Positions 48,801 to 58,131 of a DNA stretch of 64,000 nucleotides are shown one piece after another. The translations under genes were made by a program, and so were the position numbers. This DNA comes from SAR202 cluster bacterium bin22 (GTDB taxonomy: Bacteria > Chloroflexota > Dehalococcoidia > Lucifugimonadales > UBA3495), in the NCBI GenBank assembly GCA_002238505.1, contig MPMM01000013.1:27654-91653 (forward strand), given 5' to 3'. The stretch's first letter is position 1. Each line of letters opens with the position of its first letter. Below the pieces are notes generated by a model. That model made no database searches. It was not told the DNA's origin and worked only from the letters and a program-made list of their open reading frames with translations.

Positions 48801-51698
48801 ATGACTATGGTATTTAATAGCTCTGTCCAGGAGCTCGGAGACGAGCTGGACCAGCTGCTGCAAAACATCCGCGAGACCATGACCGAGGAAGACAACGACA
48901 AGGTCGATGAGGAACTGCAGCAGGACAAAGAGGCGTGGATCGCTAAGCGAGACCGCATCGTAACCAAGGGCCTCGAATGCGGGCTGATCACCGCCTGGAT
49001 CACCAAAAAGGAGATCCGAACCAAAGACGTTACGGTACCCAACGGAACCAGGGCAAACTGGTTTCCGATGGCATCTCTGATGGGCCTGGAACACCCGGCC
49101 ATTGTAACCGTGGAGAATCCGGAAGAGCCGACGGCGGAAGCAGGGGCAGTATGGGTGGAGGAAGTCAAAAACTTCCTGACAGCCAGCGGGCTAAGGGCCT
49201 ACACCTGGACCATGGGGGACAACACCTCCATGTACGTCGCTGAAAGAAAGGCAGGCACTTACCTGCCGGAAAACATCGACGAACCCAGGGAGAAACAATC
49301 CTCAATTTCAGGCTTTACGTTCGAGCCTGGCGCGATACCCGGCAAGGTTTCCAAGCCCCTGCGGGCCCTGGGAATGAGCGCCGGAACCGTCCTGAGCACG
49401 GAGCCCAGCACCTGGTCAAACGGACAGGGTAAACTGAACCTCCCCGACGGGAAGTATGGCATCATCCGGTCCCACGACACCAAGGGAGCTGGTGACGGCG
49501 GGGGAATTATCAAGGAATCCTTCGCCCGAAAGCTGCTCCGCAGCGCAGGAATGAGCTACAGCCCCACAATGTACGGGCTCTACATCGTCGCCATCGGTAA
49601 GGACTTCGCATTCAAAGGGTTCCTGATCATACAGCCGGACCAGCGCTTCCCCACACGAGGGGAAAACGGAGAGTACATTCCGCTGACCACCGACATGCTG
49701 GTGGACAGCGAATCCTTCAAGAAGGTGGTGTTCAACACGAAGTTCACCATCGTCAAGGTAACTCCCCACACGGTCACGAACCAGGGATACCACTTCGTAA
49801 CCCCGCTGATCCAGCTTCCGCTGTTCAACCGGTTCGTCAACTACCGCGAGGCGGCCCAGAAAATGCCTACCCTGGCCGACAAGGTTTTCGCGGACCATTG
49901 GAAGAAAGCAGCACACAGCGACCACACGGACAAGTTCGTGCGGGTGCCGCAGATGAACGTGAACCCGGAGTTCATCACCCAAATCGCACGGCTCAATGAC
50001 ACCGCGGACGACGGAGCCCTGGCATACGCCACCACCGGCAAATCAATGGCAGCCAGCCCCGGAGTGATGCGGAGAATCGTGGCCAAGCCCCTGAACAACT
50101 GGCTGCGGCACGACCGAAAGGCCGCTCCGGCGCCAGCCACCTTCGCGTCCGGGGAAACGGTTTACGCCGTCTATCCCTTCTACGCAGGGGTGAAAGAACC
50201 CGAACCGGGATACGCCCGCATGGTGTTCGGAAACAGGAACGGCAGGCGATGGAAAGGAATAGCCCTCAACCGGATAGACCACCAGCGCAACACGCAAGGG
50301 CTGGACACGCTGGACTTCGACAGCGACCGGGTAACCGGAATACCGCTGGACAACGAGGGCGTCAGCGAGATCCTGATAATGCGGACACCCCAGAGCATCG
50401 ACGGAGGCTTGTGCCTCAAGCTGTACGAGAATGAAGCCGAACGGCTGACCAGCCTGGGATACGACTTTCACAAAAAACAGGCAGGCAACCGCTGGCCCGG
50501 GCTCTACGAGATCGACCTCGAAAGCGGGGAAGAGCTCTACCCGGCCATGCTGAAGCCGCCGCCGTTCGAAAACCCGCCCAAATGGACCAACAACGAAGAG
50601 GAAGGCATACAGTTCCTGTGCGACGTCTCTCCCCAGAGAGGCCACCTCGGGCAACTGACCAACATGCTTTGCAGCCTCGACTGGGCAGGGCACTTCACTC
50701 CCGAGTGGAAATTCCGTTTCAGCACCGATGGCGTGGACCACATGATCAACTGCGACGCCGACACCGGCGCCACGGTGGAGACAGTGAAGACGCACATCTA
50801 CAACCTGGTAACCTCCGGGAAGCGGTTCGACCCCTGCACCTACGGCAGAATCTCCAAGCTGATGGAAAACAAACACGCGGAACTCCACGGAGACGAAGCC
50901 AAGATGCCGAAGCCCTTCCTGAAGTGCAACTCGGAAGACCCGCACCTCAAGATGTGGACCGACATCGCGATCACCCGGCTGATGATCCAGGTAAAACACG
51001 CCATTAACATGGCAAATGGCCCGGTGGCACGACTCACGGCAGAAGTGCCGGAGAGCACAGTTAAACTGGCGGCCAAAGCGCTTACCGCCAGAAACAAGAA
51101 CTGGGCTATCACCCTCAAAAAATGCGACACCATCGCCCTGGCAGGTGGTCCCAACCACGAAGACGAGATCGAGAAACTCTTCGAGGCAGAAAAGAAACGG
51201 GACATAGACATCATCCGCCTGGCACAGCTGCGGGCATCCTGGGCCAAGGACTACCGACCCGGGGACTTCATGAGCGCGTGGATGCAAATGACGCTCACGA
51301 AAAGCAGCCGCTTTGACGAAGAAGGCGAGGAACACGAGGAGATCTCCATCCACAGCCTGGAAAAGGGTCTGACGGAAAAGGAAAAACTCGCCTACTACGC
51401 CAAGGGCAGCCAGCCCGGGGCGACCCCCCTAAGCGCCATCGTTCCGGTGGAAGCGCAGATGAAAAGCTTGTACAACAACCAGAAGTGCAAGGTAATAATC
51501 AAAAGCGTGAAGGGAGAGCGAAAGTTCTTCCTGGCCACACCCAACGAAAAGAGAACGCTGGCACAGCTGGGACCGAGCGCACAAAACTACGAGGGATACC
51601 CGCTCAAGGTCGTGGGATTCGTCCCCGACTACAGCGACCTGATGAAACAGGCGGACTGCCTGGTTCTGAAGATCGTACGCGGGAACAACGGAGACTAG
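48801..51698 (+). CDS. Possible two-barrel (DPBB) RNA polymerase-like protein
   Basis: 965 residues; ATG 48801 after AGGAGGAGGGTAAAGGAGCTAACATC. Motifs in order: AGDGGGIIKESFARKLLRS (around 232), resembling the (D)DG.G.IS...A segment before the first barrel of QDE-1-type RdRPs; GKDFAFKGFLIIQPDQRF with Lys272 in the KG position; RNRNGRRWKGIALNRID-like basic segment (about 475); and LDFDSDRVTGIPLDNEGVSE (505-524), matching the metal-binding loop DxDGD of DPBB polymerases (RNAP beta-prime NADFDGDQMAVH) with Gly replaced by Ser. The 233-residue gap between KG and DFDSD fits that family, and total length resembles YonO. No database check possible. Alternatives: an unrelated element-specific protein. 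If right, it would be a single-chain RNA polymerase of the element. Confidence 0.45.
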   Translation: MTMVFNSSVQELGDELDQLLQNIRETMTEEDNDKVDEELQQDKEAWIAKRDRIVTKGLECGLITAWITKKEIRTKDVTVPNGTRANWFPMASLMGLEHPAIVTVENPEEPTAEAGAVWVEEVKNFLTASGLRAYTWTMGDNTSMYVAERKAGTYLPENIDEPREKQSSISGFTFEPGAIPGKVSKPLRALGMSAGTVLSTEPSTWSNGQGKLNLPDGKYGIIRSHDTKGAGDGGGIIKESFARKLLRSAGMSYSPTMYGLYIVAIGKDFAFKGFLIIQPDQRFPTRGENGEYIPLTTDMLVDSESFKKVVFNTKFTIVKVTPHTVTNQGYHFVTPLIQLPLFNRFVNYREAAQKMPTLADKVFADHWKKAAHSDHTDKFVRVPQMNVNPEFITQIARLNDTADDGALAYATTGKSMAASPGVMRRIVAKPLNNWLRHDRKAAPAPATFASGETVYAVYPFYAGVKEPEPGYARMVFGNRNGRRWKGIALNRIDHQRNTQGLDTLDFDSDRVTGIPLDNEGVSEILIMRTPQSIDGGLCLKLYENEAERLTSLGYDFHKKQAGNRWPGLYEIDLESGEELYPAMLKPPPFENPPKWTNNEEEGIQFLCDVSPQRGHLGQLTNMLCSLDWAGHFTPEWKFRFSTDGVDHMINCDADTGATVETVKTHIYNLVTSGKRFDPCTYGRISKLMENKHAELHGDEAKMPKPFLKCNSEDPHLKMWTDIAITRLMIQVKHAINMANGPVARLTAEVPESTVKLAAKALTARNKNWAITLKKCDTIALAGGPNHEDEIEKLFEAEKKRDIDIIRLAQLRASWAKDYRPGDFMSAWMQMTLTKSSRFDEEGEEHEEISIHSLEKGLTEKEKLAYYAKGSQPGATPLSAIVPVEAQMKSLYNNQKCKVIIKSVKGERKFFLATPNEKRTLAQLGPSAQNYEGYPLKVVGFVPDYSDLMKQADCLVLKIVRGNNGD

Positions 51699-51707
51699 GA
51701 AGACGCT

Positions 51708-51737
51708 GGCCGGGGACAGAAGCCAAGAGCCCCGGCC
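51708..51737 (+). terminator. Terminator-like hairpin
   Basis: GGCCGGGG (51708-51715) pairs with CCCCGGCC (51730-51737); no T-run. It lies 10 bases after the stop of the 965-residue gene. Confidence 0.5.
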
Positions 51738-51795
51738 ACCGCCAACAAAATCTCCCGTAAACTACGGCCACAAGCCGGAGGAGACCGAAACTGAG

Positions 51796-52473
51796 ATGAT
51801 CAAAGCCGTACTGGCCGCAGGAGTTCTCATAACAATTCTCCTGCTGCTGACCGCGGGCCTGGAAGACAGAACGTGGACGACCGAAGGCGCGGAACAGGAA
51901 AGAGTGCTGGACAGCCTCACGGCGGGGAAAACGCTAACCACCGAGAGGTCCCCTCAACCTCAGCCGCGCCTGACAGAATTCACAACGGACAGGACCTGCG
52001 CACCAAAGACTTGGACGCCAACCACCCAGGACAAATTCTACGCCACGGTAACCAGGGTAATAGATGGAGACACTCTGGAAATCCTGGCCGAAGGAGAGAA
52101 AGCCCGATTAAGACTTTGGGGAATTGACGCTCCAGAAATGGACCAAACTCAAGGCCAGCTGGCAAAAAAAATGCTCGAGCAGCTGACTGAAAATGAGTCC
52201 ATTACCGTCCACGCCTACGGCCTGGACAAATACGGCAGAATACTCGGCCTGATCGAAACCAGCGACCAAAAAGCAGTCAACGCAACGCTGGTTGAGAAAG
52301 GCGCCGCCTATCATTACCCCTTCGGAGAATCAGCAGGACATACCTGCCTCACCGAAATGGAGAAGTTCGCCAGGCAAATGAGAATCGGGGTCTGGCAGAA
52401 GGATCCAAGGGGAGAAACAAGACCTTGGGAACGCCGCCGAGAGATAGCCGACGGAAGTGAAAGAGGGCCCTAA
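51796..52473 (+). CDS. Membrane-anchored thermonuclease (SNase-like)
   Basis: ATG 51796 (GGAGGAGACCGAAACTGAG upstream), 225 residues. N-terminal hydrophobic segment (VLAAGVLITILLLLTAGLED), Thr/Glu linker, then the staphylococcal nuclease OB fold: VTRVIDGDTLEILAEGEKAR (Asp-Gly-Asp), RLRLWGIDAPEMDQTQ and LDKYGRILGLIETSD, with Arg/Asp/Glu active-site residues in place. Secreted or outer-face DNase/RNase. A second SNase occurs at 63.0 kb with its anchor at the C-terminus. Confidence 0.85.
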   Translation: MIKAVLAAGVLITILLLLTAGLEDRTWTTEGAEQERVLDSLTAGKTLTTERSPQPQPRLTEFTTDRTCAPKTWTPTTQDKFYATVTRVIDGDTLEILAEGEKARLRLWGIDAPEMDQTQGQLAKKMLEQLTENESITVHAYGLDKYGRILGLIETSDQKAVNATLVEKGAAYHYPFGESAGHTCLTEMEKFARQMRIGVWQKDPRGETRPWERRREIADGSERGP

Positions 52474-52502
52474 CGGGCAGTAAAACGCCTAGTGCCAATC
52501 GG

Positions 52503-52549
52503 AAAACCCCGGAACCACCGCCTGAGGGCGGGCCGGGGTTTTTCTTTTT
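52503..52549. terminator. Bidirectional terminator between convergent genes
   Basis: AAAACCCCGG ... CCGGGGTTTTTCTTTTT, with an inner CCGCC-TGAG-GGCGG hairpin. It separates the plus-strand SNase gene from the minus-strand gene ending at 52552. A-run on the left and T-run on the right allow both directions. Confidence 0.8.
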
Positions 52550-52551
52550 GC

Positions 52552-54045
52552 CTAGCTGAAAGTGACAGGGCAACCATTTACGCGCCAGGTTCCCGTATGA
52601 CCCTTGCGGGCAGACTCCGTAGCCTCTGACAAAGTAGTCAAGGCCATCTGGAACCCGGGCTCAGCAGAGGATGCAACTTGAGTGAAAAGAGCCTCAGTAT
52701 CTGAATCACGGCAAACCATCAGAAGAGGAAACCTCACCGCCGCCGGCTTGGCAAGATAGCCCTTGAGCTTAGCGGCCACCCGGGCAGCGCCACGGACCCG
52801 GCGTTCGTACTCAACATAATGCCAACCCGGCCCAAAAGGCGATTCACCGAAATAGACCAGCCCGTCCGGGGAGATACCCGCGCCAGGCAGGGACTCATAA
52901 GATCGCGTGCCCACGGCAGTCTCACAAAAGTCAGCAGCGAAAGAGGACATAACGGAACGAAGACCCCGTTCGTGTGGCACCATCCTGGGAACAACGGGCG
53001 GCCCAAGCGTTGCAAAAGAAAAATTATCGGGCACGCCGTCGCGCCGGCGGAGCTGATGAGCGCCAAGGCTGGAAAGAGAAACGGTATTGCCCTCACGCTT
53101 GAACAACGCTCCGGAAAGAAATTTCTCCAAGGACACACGACGACGGCCATCAACGGACCGAAACGCGCGCAACAACTCCCGATACTCTACAGAGGGCCAC
53201 TGTGCGACGTAGTCGAGAATGTAGCTGGACACGTCCGGACGAAGTCCGGAAGAGCTGATATGCCTGGAAACAAAACGAGCCCAATTCGGGTCCTGTCTGG
53301 ACCGATAGCGGGATTCCTGGGTCAGGTATCCGGTCGAACTGTCAGGCTCAAGGGGCTCCCCCCAAAAAACAGACTCAGGGAGAAAGGCAAAACGGGACAG
53401 GCCGGCCAGGCCGGAATCACCCACGGCTCGCTGCACAATCTCGCCCTGCCAGAGGTCAGACACGACAAAATAAAGACAGGCCGGACGGACCGGTTCCGAC
53501 CGTTCCTCGCTGAGCCGTTGAAAGTCGGTAACAATGGAAGACAATCTAACGCCCAAAAATGAGTGAGATTGGCAAAGCCCGCTCCAAAGCAGGCAAAACC
53601 AACCGCGTTCAAAGCGAGCGACCGCGTCGAATGACACGCCATCAAACCAGTAAAAATCCACAAGGGAGCCCAAATTTTCAGTCTCTCGAAGGAGGACAGA
53701 ATAAAAAGCCTCAACGAGAGGAAGGCGATCCAACAGGCGCTCCAAACCCCCATCAAGATGGAAGAAAGCAGGAGGGCTAACGCCGTCCACAAAAACCGGG
53801 GGCAGCAACCAGTAACGAAAGACAGGTGACTGAGACCAGCCAATGGATACACAGGAAACACAATCACGCTCCCTGAGCTCCTTGAGAATTCGCCATACCT
53901 GCCGAAGAGGAACCCCGGAAAGAGCAGACAGTTCCGCAGCCGAAGCCAGCGGAAGAAAGTAGAGCAACTGAACTATGATCTCTGAATACCCCCGGCCGAC
54001 CGAAACAGAGGACCCAAGGGACTCAACCCACTGCATACTCAGCAA
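52552..54045 (-). CDS. Replication-relaxation-like protein
   Basis: TTG 54045 (GGTGAAGT upstream) or ATG 54036. 497 residues. N-terminal winged helix: IIVQLLYFLPLASAAELSAL, then SGVPLRQVWRILKELRERDC. The C-terminal half has a nuclease-fold-like end: ISPDGLVYFGESPFGPGWHY, VEYERRVRGAARVAAKLKGY, then FPLLMVCRDSDTEALF. This is the PDG...(E/Y)xExR...K..Y pattern of PF13814 replication-relaxation proteins. The usual catalytic Glu-Asp-Arg is partly altered (VEYERR). Its 18-base spacing to the coupling-type ATPase upstream suggests a joint role in plasmid transfer or replication. Confidence 0.6.
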   Translation of the reverse strand: MLSMQWVESLGSSVSVGRGYSEIIVQLLYFLPLASAAELSALSGVPLRQVWRILKELRERDCVSCVSIGWSQSPVFRYWLLPPVFVDGVSPPAFFHLDGGLERLLDRLPLVEAFYSVLLRETENLGSLVDFYWFDGVSFDAVARFERGWFCLLWSGLCQSHSFLGVRLSSIVTDFQRLSEERSEPVRPACLYFVVSDLWQGEIVQRAVGDSGLAGLSRFAFLPESVFWGEPLEPDSSTGYLTQESRYRSRQDPNWARFVSRHISSSGLRPDVSSYILDYVAQWPSVEYRELLRAFRSVDGRRRVSLEKFLSGALFKREGNTVSLSSLGAHQLRRRDGVPDNFSFATLGPPVVPRMVPHERGLRSVMSSFAADFCETAVGTRSYESLPGAGISPDGLVYFGESPFGPGWHYVEYERRVRGAARVAAKLKGYLAKPAAVRFPLLMVCRDSDTEALFTQVASSAEPGFQMALTTLSEATESARKGHTGTWRVNGCPVTFS

Positions 54046-54062
54046 AACTTCACCAGAAAAAA

Positions 54063-57000
54063 TCAGCTATTGCCACGCTGCTTTTTGAATTGATAGGCAG
54101 CCTTCTGCTCCTTCACAGTAGACGTAACCTGAACGTCAGTCCTGGCGGCAACGTCTTCGACCGTCGGACGCTTGCGAAACGTCTCAAGGACGTCCTCGAC
54201 ATCAACCACACCATAATCAGCCTTTAAGAGACCGTGCAGCTCCCTGATGCGGATCGTCGCTCGATCCAAGCTATCGGCATACTTGGCCTTAAACCGAGCC
54301 TCCAGCTCCGGGCCGAGCTCCCGGCGTACCTCAGCCTTCGCAGACTCCGCGGCCTGCCGGCGAACAGAACTCCAGCTGTCCCCCAGGAAAGACTTGAGCA
54401 AGACCTGCATGAGAGGATCCCTGGGGCCAACGCGCTCCAACTCGGCTATGAACTGCTCGGAAAAGCTGCTCTTCGACCGAACACGCTCAACAACGTCGTA
54501 AAAATTGCCCAGACTCAATTGGCCCAGCGGGATCGTAATGCCGCCAATCTCAATCACTTCCTGAGCGTCAACCAAAGCAGAATCAATTCCCCCATCGGGT
54601 TCCTTAGAGCCCTCACCAGGGACACCAATCGAAGGATTCAACGAATCAGCAACACGACCGTCCCCGGAGAAAACAGCAAGCGACTCCGCGCCTGCTTCGA
54701 CCGGAGACTCAAAACAGCCATCAACGACGCCGCCTCGGCCGCCTGCCTCCAGATCTTGAATGAGATCATCGTCTGAATCTACGACCAGAGTCCCGTCGGA
54801 ATGAAGAACCTCCACATTGGGAGAGCTGTCCTGACCGGACGAAACAAGGACATCATCAGATGAGACTTCACTGACAGGCGTAGCCTCCTTCTGAGGCTCA
54901 GAAGAAACTTCATCAAATAACGGGGCGCCGCCCAAAGGACCAAGAGGAACGGAGGGCCGGGAACGGGTAGCCGGCCGATCAACGGCGACACCATCGGCAG
55001 CGCCGTTCTCGGACACCGATGAACCCACGGCAAGATCCGCAGAACTCGGCTGAGACGCCGGAGGCTCGGAAGCTGCGACCTCCGCTGGACGGTCCATAAC
55101 TGCAGAAACAGAGGGGGTTGCACCAAACGCTGGAGCCGCAGTCTCTGAAAAAGCGCCCGAAGGAGGGGGCACCGGCGACCGAGGACCACGACCAGGAGGA
55201 GGCCGCCGCGAGCCGCCTGAATCCGAACCAGACGAGTTACCCGGTTCGGAAGAATCGTCAGAGCCACCTGAAGCCGATTCACCAGCAGAGCCAGACTCGG
55301 CAGCCGCAGCTTCACGAGCCTCAGCCGCCTTACGGCGCCGCTCCGCCGCGGAAACGTCTACCTGGGTGTTGCTGCTGGAGGAACCGCGCCGGTTACCCTG
55401 GCCGGAATCCCCGGCCGGAGGCTCACCGGCCGGCTGACCGCCGTGAAGCTTCCGCATGCCCTCAGCCTCAATGCTCTTACGGGCCTCGGCCCAGTCAACG
55501 GTGTAGGCGTCGGAAGCCTTGATTACCGCCTCATAACTGGACTCGTACCGGGTTGTAGCCTCCGGTGGCGGCTTGGTCTTCATGCTGAAGGCCTGATAGC
55601 ACTTCGTATCGGAATTGATACGAACGATGCAATGATGAGGGTCGAGATCAACCAGATGGTGAGCCGCCACCCGCTCCGCGTTCATCTCCTCGCAAATTAC
55701 GTGAGCATCCTCAGCAGAGACCTGGTAGGAGATAATGCAGCCCGTATTGGCCAACACACCGGACTTGAGCCGACGCTCACCCTGGTCCAGACGGACCACC
55801 GACTGAGTGGCCAGAACCAGAGAACCGCCATACTTACGAACTTCGGCCAACATCCCTTCCCAATTCGCCCCAGTGACAGTTTGAAATTCGTCACAAACGA
55901 GCATACAACGCTTTCGCTGCGCGGCCGGAATAGACTCCTGATCACGCAGGGCCGACTCGACAAGGCTTACCATCGTGCCACCCATCAGAGCCGCCGGCTG
56001 GACACCGATGGTGCCCTGAGCGGTCGACACAAAAAGGACCAGTCCCTCCTCCAGAACATCAGACAAAAGAAGAGTAGACTCCCGCTGTCCCATAATCACC
56101 GAGGACCGAAGGTTTGACTCATAGGCGCCGATCCGGCTGTGAACCGGGCCCACGGCATCACCTTTGGTCTCCCGCCCCCAGTTCAAATATTGGCGAAACC
56201 AGCTGATGAGCGACGGGTCCTTGACCCGGCTGATCACCTGGTTCTGAAAGGCCGAGAACTGCGGCTCCTGATCCTTGCCGCCCGTATTAACACCATCATC
56301 CAACAGCTTGAGGATATCCATCATCGTCATATAGCTGTCGCGGGGCGTATCAGCATGGGCATTGTATTCATAGAGCATGAGAAGGCTTCTTTTGAGGAGG
56401 TCTTCGAGGCGATTTCCCCAGGCTTCCCACAGATAGCGAAGCGTGGTCACGATGGTATCAACGCACCGGTCCCGGTCAGTGAAAAGCTCGGGATCCAACA
56501 GATTGATGCCCGGAACCCGGTCCAGACGCCCAAAGTCAAGCAAACGGATCTTCGGAACCAGCTCAGGCGGAACGGAGTAAAGGAGATCCTGGACCAGGTC
56601 AGCATGGGGGTCAACGACCACAATGGCCGAATCATCCAGGCCCTGGGCCTTACGCATCATCTTATGCTGAAGAATATGCTTAACCATCGTTGATTTGCCC
56701 ACGCCCGACCTGCCGAGAATAAGGGTATGCTTGCGCGTGGCCGACTCGGGAAGACAAATCGGAGAATCAAGGGCAACACCGGCGTCGCCCACATGAGGGC
56801 CACTGCCGTCCACACCATTAGACAAGGCGCCGAGAAACGGAATCAACTGGACCGAGGTGCTGCGCTCCATCGAGGCCATCTCGTCGGTACCGAGAGGAGG
56901 ATGCCAAAGAGAGGCCACCTCACGGGCTGACAAAACAGTCTTCATAGCGTCGGACCGGCTCATCCAGTCCATGTTAAGACGCCCACCCCGAAACGGGTAA

Positions 57001-58031
57001 GAAATCGGAGCCTGGGCCTCCTTCGCCTCAAAGGTATCCATGCCGTGGTATTCAGTAAGACGCCCCAGGCGCCAACTGTTACCGACAGGATGGTCGTAGG
57101 ACCTGAGACAATCTATAAGACCGGAAAGAGACGCGCGGACCCGGTCACTGTCGCCAACGTGGCGGTAAATGGCCACGAGCTGCATCTCGCAATAAAAAGC
57201 CAGCGACTTCAACTTGTCGTCAATAAGACTGTCATCTATGTACGGACGCTTCCGCTTCAGAGAAAACTTGGGACCCAGCGCAAGACCGCCAGCCCCCAGG
57301 GCCAGCATGCCCATGTTAACCGGAACCATCCAGCCGGTATGATCACCCTGCCACAGATAGAAATTCACGCCGCCAATGGCGGCCGCACCCAGGCCCAGCA
57401 AGACCATGCCCATAGGCGGGCCCTCCGCGGCCGTACTGCGCGGACGGTCGTCACCGTCACGGCGTTCCTGCATCCGGTTTCGCCACGGCATGTTCCAGGA
57501 TTCCTTGGCAGGGCGGATCATGAGCCTCACGCCGAGCCTGAAGCCGGGAAACTCACCCTCACCTCGGGACGAATTGCCCAGGAGCCCAAGGACGCCCGCC
57601 AGGGGGTCCATCTCCGATTGCCGAAGGTCGGCATCGTCATAAATGCGGAGGGGAAGATAACTGTCCTCCTGAAGATAGAGAGTCTGAACGAACGCATGAT
57701 CAACCTCTCCCAGGTCAAACCAGTCATTCGAAACATCCTCATTATCGACCTCACCATCAATAGTTGACACTTTTGCCTGCGGAAAATAGCTCTTGAGCAT
57801 GCCCACAAGCCCGGAACCATGCTGACTGCGGATGGAATAATTGAGGACCCCGTCCGAAGAATAGATCTCCAGCGCCAGGGTCTCCTTCTCGCTCCGAACG
57901 CCGCGCAACAGATTCTCCATAGGAGTAAGACTCCAGCCACCGTCAGAGGCGCCAATAATCCGGTACATGGTCGTATCCGATTCAGTGGAGTGGTTCCCGA
58001 ATACCCGGGACAATCCTGCAGAAGTTGCCAT
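54063..58031 (-). CDS. VirD4/TraG/HerA-type ATPase (conjugative coupling protein-like)
   Basis: ATG 58031 with GGGGG six bases upstream; the frame can be read back to TTG 58091, which would overlap a promoter and lacks a ribosome site. 1322 residues. Two hydrophobic segments around 204-245 (MGMVLLGLGAAAIGGVNFY and NMGMLALGAGGLALG), Walker A LILGRSGVGKSTMVKH (about 438) and Walker B CMLVCDEFQTVTG (about 708), then LATQSVVRLDQGERRL (sensor). A very long Ser/Pro/Glu low-complexity region (about 865-1130) precedes a helical C-terminal domain. This is the layout of a T4CP-like pump for single-strand DNA, with an unusually long disordered tail. No relaxase or other T4SS genes are in the window. Confidence 0.8.
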   Translation of the reverse strand: MATSAGLSRVFGNHSTESDTTMYRIIGASDGGWSLTPMENLLRGVRSEKETLALEIYSSDGVLNYSIRSQHGSGLVGMLKSYFPQAKVSTIDGEVDNEDVSNDWFDLGEVDHAFVQTLYLQEDSYLPLRIYDDADLRQSEMDPLAGVLGLLGNSSRGEGEFPGFRLGVRLMIRPAKESWNMPWRNRMQERRDGDDRPRSTAAEGPPMGMVLLGLGAAAIGGVNFYLWQGDHTGWMVPVNMGMLALGAGGLALGPKFSLKRKRPYIDDSLIDDKLKSLAFYCEMQLVAIYRHVGDSDRVRASLSGLIDCLRSYDHPVGNSWRLGRLTEYHGMDTFEAKEAQAPISYPFRGGRLNMDWMSRSDAMKTVLSAREVASLWHPPLGTDEMASMERSTSVQLIPFLGALSNGVDGSGPHVGDAGVALDSPICLPESATRKHTLILGRSGVGKSTMVKHILQHKMMRKAQGLDDSAIVVVDPHADLVQDLLYSVPPELVPKIRLLDFGRLDRVPGINLLDPELFTDRDRCVDTIVTTLRYLWEAWGNRLEDLLKRSLLMLYEYNAHADTPRDSYMTMMDILKLLDDGVNTGGKDQEPQFSAFQNQVISRVKDPSLISWFRQYLNWGRETKGDAVGPVHSRIGAYESNLRSSVIMGQRESTLLLSDVLEEGLVLFVSTAQGTIGVQPAALMGGTMVSLVESALRDQESIPAAQRKRCMLVCDEFQTVTGANWEGMLAEVRKYGGSLVLATQSVVRLDQGERRLKSGVLANTGCIISYQVSAEDAHVICEEMNAERVAAHHLVDLDPHHCIVRINSDTKCYQAFSMKTKPPPEATTRYESSYEAVIKASDAYTVDWAEARKSIEAEGMRKLHGGQPAGEPPAGDSGQGNRRGSSSSNTQVDVSAAERRRKAAEAREAAAAESGSAGESASGGSDDSSEPGNSSGSDSGGSRRPPPGRGPRSPVPPPSGAFSETAAPAFGATPSVSAVMDRPAEVAASEPPASQPSSADLAVGSSVSENGAADGVAVDRPATRSRPSVPLGPLGGAPLFDEVSSEPQKEATPVSEVSSDDVLVSSGQDSSPNVEVLHSDGTLVVDSDDDLIQDLEAGGRGGVVDGCFESPVEAGAESLAVFSGDGRVADSLNPSIGVPGEGSKEPDGGIDSALVDAQEVIEIGGITIPLGQLSLGNFYDVVERVRSKSSFSEQFIAELERVGPRDPLMQVLLKSFLGDSWSSVRRQAAESAKAEVRRELGPELEARFKAKYADSLDRATIRIRELHGLLKADYGVVDVEDVLETFRKRPTVEDVAARTDVQVTSTVKEQKAAYQFKKQRGNS

Positions 58032-58079
58032 TAAAACCCCCAAAACAGAAAAGCATGAAGTGAGAATCGCCTGTACAAT

Positions 58080-58130
58080 CTGATTATACAACGGGGTAAA
58101 AAATTACGACTTCCCAGAAAAGGAACAACC
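58080..58130 (-). promoter_or_regulatory. Promoter of the T4CP-like gene
   Basis: On the minus strand TTGTATAATC gives a perfect -10 TATAAT at about 58089-58084, upstream of ATG 58031. The -35 is poor. It lies in the 100-base gap to the divergent primase gene (ATG 58132). Confidence 0.5.
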
Positions 58131-58131
58131 G

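Noticed and set aside
49400..50800. NCDADTGATVET (about residue 652) as the DxDGD loop of the large protein
   Set aside because: The order of acids is wrong (DADTG) and the distance to the KG lysine is too long; DFDSD at 505-509 fits both motif and spacing better.
58032..58091. TTG 58091 as start of the T4CP-like protein, adding a hydrophobic N-terminus
   Set aside because: It coincides with a perfect TATAAT box and has no ribosome site; ATG 58031 has GGGGG upstream. It remains a minor possibility because the extra residues could form a membrane segment.
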